From assembly GCF_021049305.1 (NCBI RefSeq), contig NZ_CP088081.1, positions 3,100,001 to 3,164,000 of the forward strand: a stretch of DNA of 64,000 bases. Reading direction: 5' to 3'. This document shows positions 27,744-36,566 of the stretch, piece after piece; position 1 is the first letter of the stretch, and each line of letters opens with the position of its first letter. Source of the DNA: Ideonella dechloratans. Lineage in GTDB: Bacteria > Pseudomonadota > Gammaproteobacteria > Burkholderiales > Burkholderiaceae_C. The notes under the pieces are model-generated. The model did not search any database. It was not told where the DNA came from and was given only the letters and a program-made list of their open reading frames with translations. Both the position numbers and the translations under genes were made by a program.

Positions 27744-30359
27744 GTGGCTTCACCCTCCTCCGAGCCTTGCAACGATGCGCCCCTGCCCCTGGGGCGCTGG
27801 GCCCATGCCTGGCAGCAGTGGCGCCCGTGGCTGCTGGGCGGTCTGGGGCTGCTGCTGGTCCTGCTGGTGGGCACCGCGCTGGCCCACCTGCTGCAGGAGG
27901 TGCGCTACGGCCAGGTGATGGGCGCCGTGCGACGCACCCCGGGCGCCTGGCTGCTGTGGTCGCTGCTGGCCACCGCCATCAGCTACGCCACGCTCACCCA
28001 GTACGACGCCTCGGCCCTGCGCTACATCGGCGCCAAGGTACCCCGCGGCACGGTGGCCCTGACGGCCTTCGTGGCCTACGCCTTGTCCAACACCATCGGC
28101 CTGGGCCCGCTGTCGGGCGGCGCGGTGCGCATGCGCCTGTACACCCAGGCGGGGCTGGAGCCCGGGCAGATCGCGCGGGTGATCGGTTTCAACACCGTGG
28201 CCTTTCTCTTGGGCATGCTGGCCTTCGGCGCCATGGGCCTGCTGTGGGGGGCACCCACCATCGCCCCGCTGCTGCACCTCCCGGCCGGTGGCCTGCAGAC
28301 GCTGGCGGTGGCCCTGCTGCTGGGCCTGGCGGCCTTCGTGGCGCTGTGCCATCGGCAGCGAGTGCTGGCCTGGCGCTGGGGGCCCCAGCGACGCTGGCAC
28401 GTGGGCCTGCGCCTGCCCCCGGCCGGCCTGGCCCTGGCCCAGCTGGCCATCTCGGCGGTGGAACTGACCGCCTCGGGCCTGGCCCTGTGGTGCCTGCTGC
28501 CGGAAAACCCCTTGCCGCTGCTGAGCTTTCTGGCGCTCTATGCCGTGGCCATCTCCGCAGCGCTGATCAGCCATATACCGGGCGGCGTGGGCGTGTTCGA
28601 GGCCGTGATGCTGCTGGCCGCCGGCCCGCACCTGCCCACCGCCCAGCTGCTGGGCGCGCTGCTGCTCTACCGCGGCCTGTACTACGTGCTGCCCCTGGTG
28701 CTGGCCAGCGGCCTGCTGGTGGCCTACGAGTTGCGCCCGGCCGCGGTGGCACCGATGGGCCGGGCGGCGGTGCGGCAAAGCCCGCGCTTGCTGGCCGCCC
28801 TGACCCTGGTGGCCGGGCTGTGGCTGGTGGTGTCCGGTGTCACCCCCTTCACCCGCGACGCCCGCGAGGTGCTGGTGGCGCTGAGCGTGCCGCTGCCGCT
28901 GATCGAGGCCTCGCACTTCCTGGGCAGCGTGGCCGGCCTGGGCCTGCTGGTGGTGGCCCGCGGCCTGCTGCACCGGCTGGATGCCGCCTGGTGGGCCGCC
29001 CTGGGCCTGTCGCTGGTGGCGGCGCTGCTGGCCTGGCCCAAGGGCATCGCGCTGAACGAGGCAGCCCTGCTCGTCACGCTGGCCGTGCTGCTGGTGGTCT
29101 CGCGCCGCCAGTTCGACCGCCCCTCCTCCCTGTTCGCGCAGCACCTGGAACCCGAGTGGCTGCTGGGGTTGGCCGGCGTGCTGCTGGCCAGCCTCTGGAT
29201 CCTCTTCTTCGCCTACAAGCAGGTGGCCTACAGCAACCACCTGTGGTGGCAGTTCGAGCTGGACGGCCAGGCCCCGCGCTCGCTGCGGGCCCTGACCGCC
29301 ATCGCCCTGCTCTCGCTGGCACTGGGCCTGTGGCAGTTGCTGCGGCCCCGCTCCAGCACCCTCGCCCGGCCCACGGCCGAGGAGATGACCCGGGCCGCGG
29401 CCCTGGTGCAGGCCGGCCCGCGGGCCGAAGGCTGCTACCTGCTGATGGGCGACAAGCACCTGCTGTTCTCGCCCAGCGGCCGCAGCTTCCTGATGTACGG
29501 CCGCCAGGGACGCACCTGGGTGTCGCTGTTCGGTCCCTTCGGGGAGCGCAAGGAATGGCCGGACCTGGTCTGGCAGTTCATCGAACTGGCCGCCGCGCAC
29601 GGGGGGCGCCCCGCCTTCTACCAGGTGCGCCCGGCCCATCTGCCGCTGTACCTGGACTGCGGGCTGCAGGCCATCAAGCTCGGCGAGTACGCCCAGGTCA
29701 GCCTGCCGGATTTCAGCCTCAAGGGGGGCAAGCGGGCCAATCTGCGCGCCGGCGTGAACCGCGGCGAGCGCGAAGGCCTGAGCTTCGAGGTCGTGCCACC
29801 GGAGGCCGTGCCCGCCCTGCTGCCGGAGCTCAAGGCCATTTCAGACGCCTGGCTGCAACAACAGCAAGGCCGCGAGAAGGGCTTCTCGGTGGGCCGCTTC
29901 GACCCGGACTACCTGCGCCAGCTGCCCGTGGCCCTGGTGCGCCAGCACGGCCGGCTGGTGGCCTTCGCCAATCTGCAGCTGACCGCCTGCCGTGAGGAAG
30001 CCAGTGTCGATTTGATGCGACACCGGCCCGAGGCCCCGGCCGGCACCATGGATTTCCTCTTCGCCAAGGTGATGCTGCATCTCCAGGCCCAGGGCTACCA
30101 ATGGTTCGGCCTGGGCATGTCCCCGCTGGCCGGCATGGCCGAGCGCCGCAGGGCCCCGCGCTGGCAACGGCTGGGCCGCCTGCTGTACAAGTACGGGGAC
30201 CGCTTCTACCGCTTCCGCGGCCTGCGCAGCTTCAAGGACAAGTTCGAACCCAGTTGGGAGGCCCGCTACCTGGCCACCCCGGGCGGACTGGCCCCGGTGT
30301 TCGCGCTGGCCGACATCGCGGTGCTGATCGGCGGCCATCCCGACGAGACCGAGCCCTGA
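27744..30359 (+). CDS. mprF: Bifunctional lysylphosphatidylglycerol flippase/synthetase MprF (LpiA)
   Basis: 871 residues from a GTG start. The N-terminal half (about 20-560) is polytopic, about 14 helices, the flippase module (LSNTIGLGPLSGGAVRMRLYT and ISHIPGGVGVFEAVML are landmark loops). The C-terminal half (about 565-860) is the DUF2156 lysyl-transferase: FGPFGERKEWPDLVWQFIELA, KLGEYAQVSLPDFSL, KRANLRAGVNRGEREGL and FGLGMSPLAGM. It moves lysine from Lys-tRNA to phosphatidylglycerol and flips the product, lowering membrane negative charge. The stop overlaps the acvB start (TGATG). Confidence 0.93.
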   Translation: MASPSSEPCNDAPLPLGRWAHAWQQWRPWLLGGLGLLLVLLVGTALAHLLQEVRYGQVMGAVRRTPGAWLLWSLLATAISYATLTQYDASALRYIGAKVPRGTVALTAFVAYALSNTIGLGPLSGGAVRMRLYTQAGLEPGQIARVIGFNTVAFLLGMLAFGAMGLLWGAPTIAPLLHLPAGGLQTLAVALLLGLAAFVALCHRQRVLAWRWGPQRRWHVGLRLPPAGLALAQLAISAVELTASGLALWCLLPENPLPLLSFLALYAVAISAALISHIPGGVGVFEAVMLLAAGPHLPTAQLLGALLLYRGLYYVLPLVLASGLLVAYELRPAAVAPMGRAAVRQSPRLLAALTLVAGLWLVVSGVTPFTRDAREVLVALSVPLPLIEASHFLGSVAGLGLLVVARGLLHRLDAAWWAALGLSLVAALLAWPKGIALNEAALLVTLAVLLVVSRRQFDRPSSLFAQHLEPEWLLGLAGVLLASLWILFFAYKQVAYSNHLWWQFELDGQAPRSLRALTAIALLSLALGLWQLLRPRSSTLARPTAEEMTRAAALVQAGPRAEGCYLLMGDKHLLFSPSGRSFLMYGRQGRTWVSLFGPFGERKEWPDLVWQFIELAAAHGGRPAFYQVRPAHLPLYLDCGLQAIKLGEYAQVSLPDFSLKGGKRANLRAGVNRGEREGLSFEVVPPEAVPALLPELKAISDAWLQQQQGREKGFSVGRFDPDYLRQLPVALVRQHGRLVAFANLQLTACREEASVDLMRHRPEAPAGTMDFLFAKVMLHLQAQGYQWFGLGMSPLAGMAERRRAPRWQRLGRLLYKYGDRFYRFRGLRSFKDKFEPSWEARYLATPGGLAPVFALADIAVLIGGHPDETEP

Positions 30360-31795
30360 TGTTGCCCTGCCTGCCCAACCCCATTGCCTGTATCCGCAGC
30401 CCGGCCCGCCCCCCCGCGCTGGGCGCCGGCCTGCTCCTGCTGGCCACCAGCGCCTTCGCAGCCCCACCCCTGCCGCAAACCGTCTCGCACGGCCTGTTCA
30501 GCAACGTGAAGGTGCAGCGCCCGGAAGGCACGCCCCAGCAGTTCGTGCTGCTGCTGCAAAACCAGGCGGACGAGGCCAGTCCCGCCGAGCAGGCCCTGGC
30601 CGACCGGATGGTGGCCGCTGGCGCCATGGTGGCCAGCGTGCCGCTGCCCCCTTTCTACAAGCGCCTGGCGGCCCAGGACGGCAGGTGCACCTACCCCGGC
30701 GGCGCCTTCGAGAACCTCTCACGCAGCATCCAGGCTCAGGCCCGGCTGCCCGCCTACCTCCTGCCTTTGCTGGTGGGCAGCGGGCCAGCCGCGGCCACGA
30801 CCTACGCCACCCTGGCCCAGACACCGGCCGGCACCTTCTCCGGCGGCCTGTCGCTAGGTTTCTGCCCGCGCCTGCCGCTGGACCCGCCCATGTGCGCGGG
30901 CCCGACGCTGAAGTGGCAGACCGCGGCCGACGGCCCCGGGGTGGACCTGCAGCCCGCCCCGGCCGCGCTGGCCAGCCACTGGATGGCCCTGGGCGGCGGT
31001 GAGGAGGGCTGCACCAGCGCCCAGGCCCAGGCCTTCGTGCAGAAGGTGCCGCAAGCCAAATGGCTGGGCGCTGGTGGGCCTACGGCCGGCAATGGCCTGC
31101 CCGCGGGCTTCGAGGCCGCCTGGGCGGCCCTGGCCGTCAGGCAGGTGCCGCTGGGCCCGCCGCCCAGCCAGCTCTCCGACCTGCCCCTGGTCGAACTGCC
31201 CACGCCCGACGACGGCGCCGGCGCTGGCCAAAGCCCCTTCGCGGTGCTGATTTCGGGCGACGGCGGCTGGGCCAGCATCGACAAGGGCATTGCCAAGGCC
31301 CTGGTGGCCCGGGGCGTGCCGGTGGCCGGGCTGGATTCGTTGCGCTACTTCTGGAGCGAACGCACGCCCGAGGGGCTGGCCACCGATCTGGACCGGGTGA
31401 TCCGCTACTACGCCGCTCGCTGGGGTCGCAGCAAGGTGATCCTGATCGGCTACTCGCAAGGGGCCGATGTGCTGCCCTTCGCGCTCAACCGCCTGCCCGC
31501 CGGCACCCGGGCCCGCGTGCAGCTGGCGGCCCTGCTGGGGCCGGGCCAGAAGGCATCCTTCGAGTTCCACGTCAGCAACTGGATCGGTCCCAGCGGCGAC
31601 AAGCCCATCCTGCCGGAGGCCCGCAAGCTGTCGGCCAGCAACACCTTGTGCGTCTACGGTGAAAGCGAAAAAGACTCGCTGTGCCCCGACCTGAGCCCGG
31701 CCCAGGCCCGGCGCCTGCCGCTGACCGGCGGCCACCACTTCGGCGGCGATTACGAGGCCCTGGCCGGCAAGATCCTGGAGGCCGCGGGCCGCTGA
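30359..31795 (+). CDS. acvB: AcvB/VirJ family alpha/beta hydrolase (exported)
   Basis: 478 residues; ATG overlaps the mprF stop. Signal peptide about 1-34 (ALGAGLLLLATSAFA). There is an AcvB-type N-domain and a C-terminal VirJ domain with LISGDGGWASIDKGIAKALVARG, GLDSLRYFWSERTPE and the nucleophile elbow IGYSQGADV. C-terminal GGHHFGGDY supplies the likely catalytic His. In Agrobacterium AcvB acts in the periplasm and hydrolyses lysyl-phosphatidylglycerol; the coupling to mprF here supports the same role. About 16 bases separate it from the next small gene. Confidence 0.92.
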   Translation: MLPCLPNPIACIRSPARPPALGAGLLLLATSAFAAPPLPQTVSHGLFSNVKVQRPEGTPQQFVLLLQNQADEASPAEQALADRMVAAGAMVASVPLPPFYKRLAAQDGRCTYPGGAFENLSRSIQAQARLPAYLLPLLVGSGPAAATTYATLAQTPAGTFSGGLSLGFCPRLPLDPPMCAGPTLKWQTAADGPGVDLQPAPAALASHWMALGGGEEGCTSAQAQAFVQKVPQAKWLGAGGPTAGNGLPAGFEAAWAALAVRQVPLGPPPSQLSDLPLVELPTPDDGAGAGQSPFAVLISGDGGWASIDKGIAKALVARGVPVAGLDSLRYFWSERTPEGLATDLDRVIRYYAARWGRSKVILIGYSQGADVLPFALNRLPAGTRARVQLAALLGPGQKASFEFHVSNWIGPSGDKPILPEARKLSASNTLCVYGESEKDSLCPDLSPAQARRLPLTGGHHFGGDYEALAGKILEAAGR

Positions 31796-31810
31796 GGGCA
31801 TGATCGCGCC

Positions 31811-32125
31811 ATGGACGATTTCGACCTCAACCCCGACTTCTTCAAGCCCCCGGCCTTCCGCCCGGACGAGGCCCTGCAGCGCCTGCGACGCGAGCTGCGT
31901 GCGCTGGGCCTGAATGAACGCGAGGGGCGCTTCGAGCGCCAGGGCCAGGCCCTGCTGAAGGACGTGGCCGTTTCGCCCGATGGCGCGGCCCTGAACCTGG
32001 CACTGGCCCGGCGGCTGGCCCGCACGCCCGAATGGCAGCCGCGCAGCCTGCGCGACAGCGCCCAGCTGCGCGACCTGCTGGCCGAGGTGAAGAGGCGCCT
32101 GTCGGCCGCCACCGACGAGGAGTGA
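31811..32125 (+). CDS. Conserved small protein of unknown function
   Basis: 104 residues, soluble, charged and helical, with a short acidic N-terminus (MDDFDLNPDFFKPPAF) followed by repeated Arg/Leu-rich helices. No signal peptide or motif. It follows acvB by 15 bases on the same strand and could be the third gene of that operon. Family not recognised. Confidence 0.65.
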   Translation: MDDFDLNPDFFKPPAFRPDEALQRLRRELRALGLNEREGRFERQGQALLKDVAVSPDGAALNLALARRLARTPEWQPRSLRDSAQLRDLLAEVKRRLSAATDEE

Positions 32126-32158
32126 GACCGCGCCGGGGCGCCGCCCGGGCCCCTGCGC

Positions 32159-32515
32159 TCACTTCTCGACGATCACGAAGTGCTTGCGCAGCGTCTGCAG
32201 CACCTCGAAGGAACCGCGGAAGTTCGGCGGGATCATCACCGCCTGGCCCGGGCCGATGTCGGTCACCGAGCCGTCCTCGCCATGCAGCCGGGCCTGGCCC
32301 GAGACGACATGGAAGTACTCGTGCTCGGCGGGACCGAACTCGATGCGCCAGCGGCCGGGCTCGCAGTCCCAGATGCCGGCGCACAGGCCTTCGGGGCCGC
32401 TTTCGTACAGGGTCCAGGTCGAGCGCAGCGGCGCGCCCACCTCGCGGCGCTCCTCGCGCGGCTGGTCGATCACCGGTGCCTGGGCCGGCACCTCGAAGCG
32501 GACAAGGGAAGCCAT
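32159..32515 (-). CDS. Cupin domain protein (DUF861-like)
   Basis: 118 residues, single cupin barrel. The segment GLCAGIWDCEPGRWRIEF leads into the cupin motif EHEYFHVVSGQARL, with a second motif GPGQAVMIPPNFRGSFEVL. This is the (S)-ureidoglycine aminohydrolase-like/DUF861 style, in which Trp/Cys-Glu substitutions are common and metal ligands are partly missing. Substrate unknown. A GGAGAGA site precedes the ATG. Confidence 0.85.
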   Translation of the reverse strand: MASLVRFEVPAQAPVIDQPREERREVGAPLRSTWTLYESGPEGLCAGIWDCEPGRWRIEFGPAEHEYFHVVSGQARLHGEDGSVTDIGPGQAVMIPPNFRGSFEVLQTLRKHFVIVEK

Positions 32516-32551
32516 GAAGAATCTCTCCGGAAACTGCGTTGAAGACCGTGC

Positions 32552-33007
32552 TCAGCGCACGGTCATGGGGATGGTGACCGGGCCATCGTTGACCAGGTGC
32601 ACCTGCATGTCGGCGCCGAACTCGCCGGTGGCCACCTGCGGGTGACGCACCCGCGCCTGGGCCACCAGGTGGTCGTACAGGGCCTGGCCCAGCGCCGCCG
32701 GTGCCGCGCCGGTGAAGCTGGGACGGTTGCCGCCGCGGGTGTCGGCCGCCAGCGTGAACTGCGAGACCAGCAGCAAGCCGCCGGGCGTGCCGGCACCGTC
32801 CAGGTCCTGCACGCTGCGGTTCATCTTGCCGGCCTCGTCGCTGAAGATGCGCAGCTTGAGCAGTTTGTCCAGCAGCTTGTCGGCCTGGGCTGGCGTGTCC
32901 TCGGGCTCGGCGCAGACCAGCACCAGCAAGCCCTGTTCGATGGCCCCGGTGACCCGGCCGGCCACCTCCACCCGGGCGCCGCGCACCCGTTGAATCACTG
33001 CAATCAA
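32552..33007 (-). CDS. dtd: D-aminoacyl-tRNA deacylase
   Basis: 151 residues from a TTG start at 33007. No ATG or GTG gives the family's usual N-terminus (here [15 protein letters not shown], read with Met at TTG), and an AGGG site lies just upstream. Conserved Dtd features include [44 protein letters not shown] and the C-terminal NDGPVT motif. It hydrolyses D-amino acids mischarged on tRNA. The TTG start is the main point of doubt; the gene call is secure. Confidence 0.92.
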   Translation of the reverse strand: MIAVIQRVRGARVEVAGRVTGAIEQGLLVLVCAEPEDTPAQADKLLDKLLKLRIFSDEAGKMNRSVQDLDGAGTPGGLLLVSQFTLAADTRGGNRPSFTGAAPAALGQALYDHLVAQARVRHPQVATGEFGADMQVHLVNDGPVTIPMTVR

Positions 33008-33140
33008 GCCAGAACCCTGAAGATCAATGCGGAAGCCCGGATGATAGCCAGCCACTTTGTAACAGGCGGGTACACGCATCCCGTTTCAAATGTGTAGGAT
33101 GCACAGCCTTTCCTGTCGGCATTTCAAGGAGTCCTGACCG

Positions 33141-33563
33141 ATGTCTGTCACCGCCCGTTCCCGTTCGTCCCGTTGGCTCAGCCTGGTGCTGGCCGCCAGC
33201 CTCAGCTATGCGGGCATGTTGCAGGGTGCTCAGGCAGCGCTGATCGGCACCGATGCCGTGGCGGCAGCGCAAGCCCCGGCCAGCCGTTCCGGCGCCGAAT
33301 CCCGCGCCCTGCTGAACCAGGCGCTGGACCGTGCGGACGTGGTCCAGGCCCTGCAGGACCGGGGCGTCGATCCGGCCGAGGCGCGTGCCCGCGTGGCCGC
33401 CCTGAGCGATGCGCAGGCCCAGTGGATGGCCAGCCAGATCGATCAGGCCCCCGCCGCCGGCAGCGACATCCTGGGCGTGCTGGTCTTCCTGTTCGTGCTG
33501 CTGTTGATCACCGACATCCTGGGCCTGACCAAGGTCTTCCCCTTCACCCGCTCGGCCCGCTGA
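33141..33563 (+). CDS. PA2779-type small exported membrane protein
   Basis: 140 residues from ATG 33141 with AAGGAG upstream. Signal peptide about 1-33 (LSLVLAASLSYAGMLQGAQA), a short helical region with RGVDPAEARARVAALSDAQ, and a C-terminal transmembrane helix (GVLVFLFVLLLITDILGLT). This is the layout of the PA2779-like family, whose members sit next to PA2778-type cysteine peptidases. The next gene, 6 bases downstream, is exactly that. Confidence 0.85.
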   Translation: MSVTARSRSSRWLSLVLAASLSYAGMLQGAQAALIGTDAVAAAQAPASRSGAESRALLNQALDRADVVQALQDRGVDPAEARARVAALSDAQAQWMASQIDQAPAAGSDILGVLVFLFVLLLITDILGLTKVFPFTRSAR

Positions 33564-33568
33564 GCCGC

Positions 33569-34588
33569 TTGCAGGTCTTGAAGGGCCCGGCATCCCGCCG
33601 GCGGCGCCTGCTGGCCTGGCTGGCCGGCACCGCCTGGGTTTCGGCCGGCCTGACGGGCTGCGCCAGCCTGGACGCACCGTCCGTCACCGCGCTGCAGGCG
33701 CGGCCTCCGGCCGACCTGCCTCGCCAGGTCCTGCTGCGCGGGGTGCCCTTCTTTCCCGACGAAGGCACCTTGTGCGGCCCGGCCACCCTGGCGGGCGTGC
33801 TCGGTGCGGCCGGCCGGCCGGCCTCGCCCGAAGCGCTGACGCCGCAGGTCTATCTGCCCGGCCGCGAGGGCAGCCTGCAGCCGGAGATGCTGGCCGCCGC
33901 CGCCCGGCAGGGCGCCCTGGCCGTGCAGCTGCCCCCCCGGCTGGACGCCGTGTTGAGGACGCTTGCCGCCGGCCAGCCGGTGCTGGTGCTGGTGAACCTG
34001 TCGCTGCCGATCTGGCCGCGCTGGCACTACGCCGTGGTGGTGGGCTACGACCTGGACCAGGGCGAGGTGCATCTGCATTCCGGCACCCAGGGTGATGCCC
34101 GGTGGTCTCTGCAGACCTTCGAGCACACCTGGGCCCGCAGCGGACACTGGGCCATGGTGGTCAGCCCGCCGGAACAACTCCCGGCCATGGCCGACGCGAC
34201 CGCGGTGCAGGAGGGGCTGCTGAGCCTGGAGCGGGCCAGCGGCGCGGCCGCCGCCCGACCGGGCTGGGAAGCGGCCGCCCAACGCTGGCCCGACGCCCTG
34301 GTGATCGGCATGGGGCTGGGCAACAGCCGTTACGCGACAGGCGACCTGCCCGGCGCCGCCCGGGCCTTCGAGCAGGTGGCCCGCACACACGACAGTGCCG
34401 CCGCATGGAACAACCTGGCCGAGCTGCGCCGCGCGCTGGGCCAGCCCGACGCCGCGCGGGATGCCGCGCGCCGCGCCTGGCAGCGCGCCCTCAGCGCGGA
34501 GCCGGCCTTCCAGCCGGCCGTGCGCGACACGCTGCGCGAGCTGGGCCTGTCACCCGACACCCTGGCCACCACGCCCGCCGCGCCTTGA
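33569..34588 (+). CDS. PA2778-type C39-like cysteine peptidase lipoprotein with TPR region
   Basis: 339 residues from a TTG at 33569; a second TTG at 33578 is possible and no ATG fits. Lipoprotein signal with a lipobox LTGC near residue 29. The peptidase C39-like domain has the nucleophile Cys in EGTLCGPATLAGVLG and the His in WHYAVVVGYD. The C-terminal ~100 residues form a TPR-like helical part (YATGDLPGAARAFEQVARTHDSA, WNNLAELRRALGQPDAARDA). The pair with the preceding PA2779-type gene is conserved in other proteobacteria; substrate unknown. Confidence 0.85.
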   Translation: MQVLKGPASRRRRLLAWLAGTAWVSAGLTGCASLDAPSVTALQARPPADLPRQVLLRGVPFFPDEGTLCGPATLAGVLGAAGRPASPEALTPQVYLPGREGSLQPEMLAAAARQGALAVQLPPRLDAVLRTLAAGQPVLVLVNLSLPIWPRWHYAVVVGYDLDQGEVHLHSGTQGDARWSLQTFEHTWARSGHWAMVVSPPEQLPAMADATAVQEGLLSLERASGAAAARPGWEAAAQRWPDALVIGMGLGNSRYATGDLPGAARAFEQVARTHDSAAAWNNLAELRRALGQPDAARDAARRAWQRALSAEPAFQPAVRDTLRELGLSPDTLATTPAAP

Positions 34589-34609
34589 GCGGCTGGGCGC
34601 TGCTGGCCG

Positions 34610-35032
34610 TCAGAAGTTGGTGATGGCCAGCAGCTCGACCTCGAAGGTCAGCGTGGCATTGGGCGGGATCACGCCGCCCGCGCCGCGGCTGCCGTAGGCG
34701 ATGGCCGGCGGGCAGGTCAGCTTGGCCTTGCCGCCCGCCTTCATGCGCTGCAGGCCCTCGGTCCAGCAGGGGATGACGCGGTTGAGCGGGAACTCGGCCG
34801 GCTGACCGCGGCGGTAGGAGCTGTCGAACTCGGTGCCGTCGGCCAGCGTGCCGCGGTAGTTCACCTTCACCGTGTCGGTGGCCTTGGGCGACAGACCGGT
34901 ACCGACCTTGAGGTCCTGGTAGACCAGGCCGCTGGCGGTGGTGACCGGCGCGGCCGGAGCCGGGGTGGCCGCCAGGGCCAGCGAGGACAATGACAGTGCC
35001 AGCGCACCGGCGGCAAACGACAGACGCATCAT
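34610..35032 (-). CDS. Exported FKBP-type peptidyl-prolyl isomerase
   Basis: 140 residues; ATG 35032 with an AAAGGA site. Signal peptide ending SLALAATP, then one FKBP domain: VKVNYRGTLADGTEFDSSYRRGQPAEFPLN, VIPCWTEGLQRMKAGGKAKL and PPAIAYGSRGAGGVIPPNATLTFEVEL, the latter containing the conserved YG and IPPN motifs. It catalyses proline isomerisation of periplasmic proteins. No dimerisation domain, so it is a short FkpA-like form. Convergent with the preceding peptidase gene. Confidence 0.92.
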   Translation of the reverse strand: MMRLSFAAGALALSLSSLALAATPAPAAPVTTASGLVYQDLKVGTGLSPKATDTVKVNYRGTLADGTEFDSSYRRGQPAEFPLNRVIPCWTEGLQRMKAGGKAKLTCPPAIAYGSRGAGGVIPPNATLTFEVELLAITNF

Positions 35033-35099
35033 GGAAAGAATCCTTTCAGGAGCCAGAGGCCCGGACGCACCGGGCGGCAGGCCGCAAGCTTAGCCGGCT

Positions 35100-36359
35100 T
35101 CAGCCCAGGGTCACGCGGGCGAACTTGCGTTTGCCCACCTGCAGCACGAAGGTGCCCGCGTCGACCTTGAGGCCCTTGTCGCTGACCACCGTGCCGTCGA
35201 TGCGCACGCCGCCCTGCTCCACCATGCGCAGGCCTTCACTGCCACTGGCCACCAGGTTGGCGGCCTTGAGCAGGGCGCCGATGGCCATCGGCGCACCGCT
35301 GAGCGCCACCTCGGGGATGTCGTCGGGGATGCCGCCCTTGCTGCGGTTGACGAAATCCTGCTCGGCGGCGTCGGCCGCGGCCGCGCTGTGGAAGCGCGCG
35401 GTGATCTCCTTGGCCAGGGCCACCTTGGCGTCGCGCGGGTTGCGCCCGCCCTCGACCTCGGCCTTCAGCGCGGCGATGTCGGCCTCGGAGCGGAAGGACA
35501 GCAGGGTGTACCAGCGCCACATCAGCTCGTCGCTGACCGACATGACCTTGGCGAACATGGTGTTGGCCGGCTCGGTGATGCCGATGTAGTTGCCCTTGGA
35601 CTTGGACATCTTGTCCACGCCGTCCAGGCCTTCCAGCAGCGGCATGGTCAGAATGCACTGCGGCTCCTGGCCGTACTCGGCCTGCAGGTGGCGGCCCATC
35701 AGCAGGTTGAACTTCTGGTCGGTGCCCCCGAGCTCCAGGTCGCTCTTGAGCGCCACCGAGTCGTAGCCCTGCATCAGCGGGTAGAGGAACTCGTGCACCG
35801 AGATGGCGGTGCCGCTCTGGAAGCGCTTGGTGAAGTCCTCGCGCTCGAGCATGCGGGCCACGGTGTACTTGGCCGCCAGCTGGATCATGCCGCGCGCGCC
35901 CAGCGGGTCGCACCACTCGCTGTTCCAGCGCACCTCGGCCCGGTCCATGTCGACCACCAGGCGGATCTGCTCGAAGTAGGTCTTGGCGTTGGCCTCGATC
36001 TGCTCGCGGGTGAGCGGCGGGCGGGTGCTGTTGCGGCCGGACGGATCGCCGATGGTGGTGGTGAAGTCGCCGATCAGCGGGATCACGGCCAGGCCCAGGT
36101 CCTGCAGCTGGCGCATCTTGTTGAGCACCACCGTGTGGCCCAGGTGCAGGTCCGGCGCGGTCGGGTCCATGCCGAACTTGATGCGCAGCGGCACGCCCGT
36201 TGCTTCCCAACGCTGGAGCTTCTTCACCCAGTCGGCCTGAGGCAGCAGCTCGGCACAGCCGCGCAGGCTGATGGCCAGGGCCTCCTGCACACGGTCGCTC
36301 AAGGGGAGATCGGAGGGCACGGCGCCGGCCGGGGCCTGGGCTGCATCAAGGTCGGACAT
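35100..36359 (-). CDS. tyrS: Tyrosyl-tRNA synthetase
   Basis: 419 residues. Class I motifs: HLGH (HIGH equivalent) near 72-75 within [20 protein letters not shown], and [12 protein letters not shown] near 250. It has the TyrRS long form with insertion and a C-terminal S4-like RNA-binding domain ending FARVTLG. It charges tRNA-Tyr. Start at ATG 36359; the intervening region toward the M23 peptidase is divergent. Confidence 0.97.
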   Translation of the reverse strand: MSDLDAAQAPAGAVPSDLPLSDRVQEALAISLRGCAELLPQADWVKKLQRWEATGVPLRIKFGMDPTAPDLHLGHTVVLNKMRQLQDLGLAVIPLIGDFTTTIGDPSGRNSTRPPLTREQIEANAKTYFEQIRLVVDMDRAEVRWNSEWCDPLGARGMIQLAAKYTVARMLEREDFTKRFQSGTAISVHEFLYPLMQGYDSVALKSDLELGGTDQKFNLLMGRHLQAEYGQEPQCILTMPLLEGLDGVDKMSKSKGNYIGITEPANTMFAKVMSVSDELMWRWYTLLSFRSEADIAALKAEVEGGRNPRDAKVALAKEITARFHSAAAADAAEQDFVNRSKGGIPDDIPEVALSGAPMAIGALLKAANLVASGSEGLRMVEQGGVRIDGTVVSDKGLKVDAGTFVLQVGKRKFARVTLG

Positions 36360-36386
36360 GGTGGTTCAAAGCGGGGTGAATCGCCC

Positions 36387-36425
36387 TTGGGACACAGGTC
36401 GACTTGCTATACTCGACCGATCGGT
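36387..36425 (+). promoter_or_regulatory. Extended -10 promoter with adjacent palindrome, upstream of the M23 peptidase
   Basis: TATACT (36408-36413) is preceded by TGC, a perfect extended -10. A weak TTGGGA lies 15 bases upstream. A perfect palindrome ACCGATCGGT (36416-36425) begins 3 bases after the -10, at the expected start site, and could be an operator. The leader to the peptidase start is about 145-225 bases. Confidence 0.6.
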
Positions 36426-36566
36426 TGCTGACCGGCATCGTGGCCAAGCCCGGGCGCAAAACGCCCGATTCTACGAGGGAGTCCACGGAGTGCCGGAGAG
36501 GTCGCCCCAGCCTGCGCCAGGACGGCGTCGTCCGCGCAGGCTGGTTCGTATCAGGCCGGTGCGTCG

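Noticed and set aside
36421..36566. Possible tRNA-Ser-like start (GGAGAGG) in the M23 leader
   Set aside because: No cloverleaf, anticodon stem or T-arm can be drawn.
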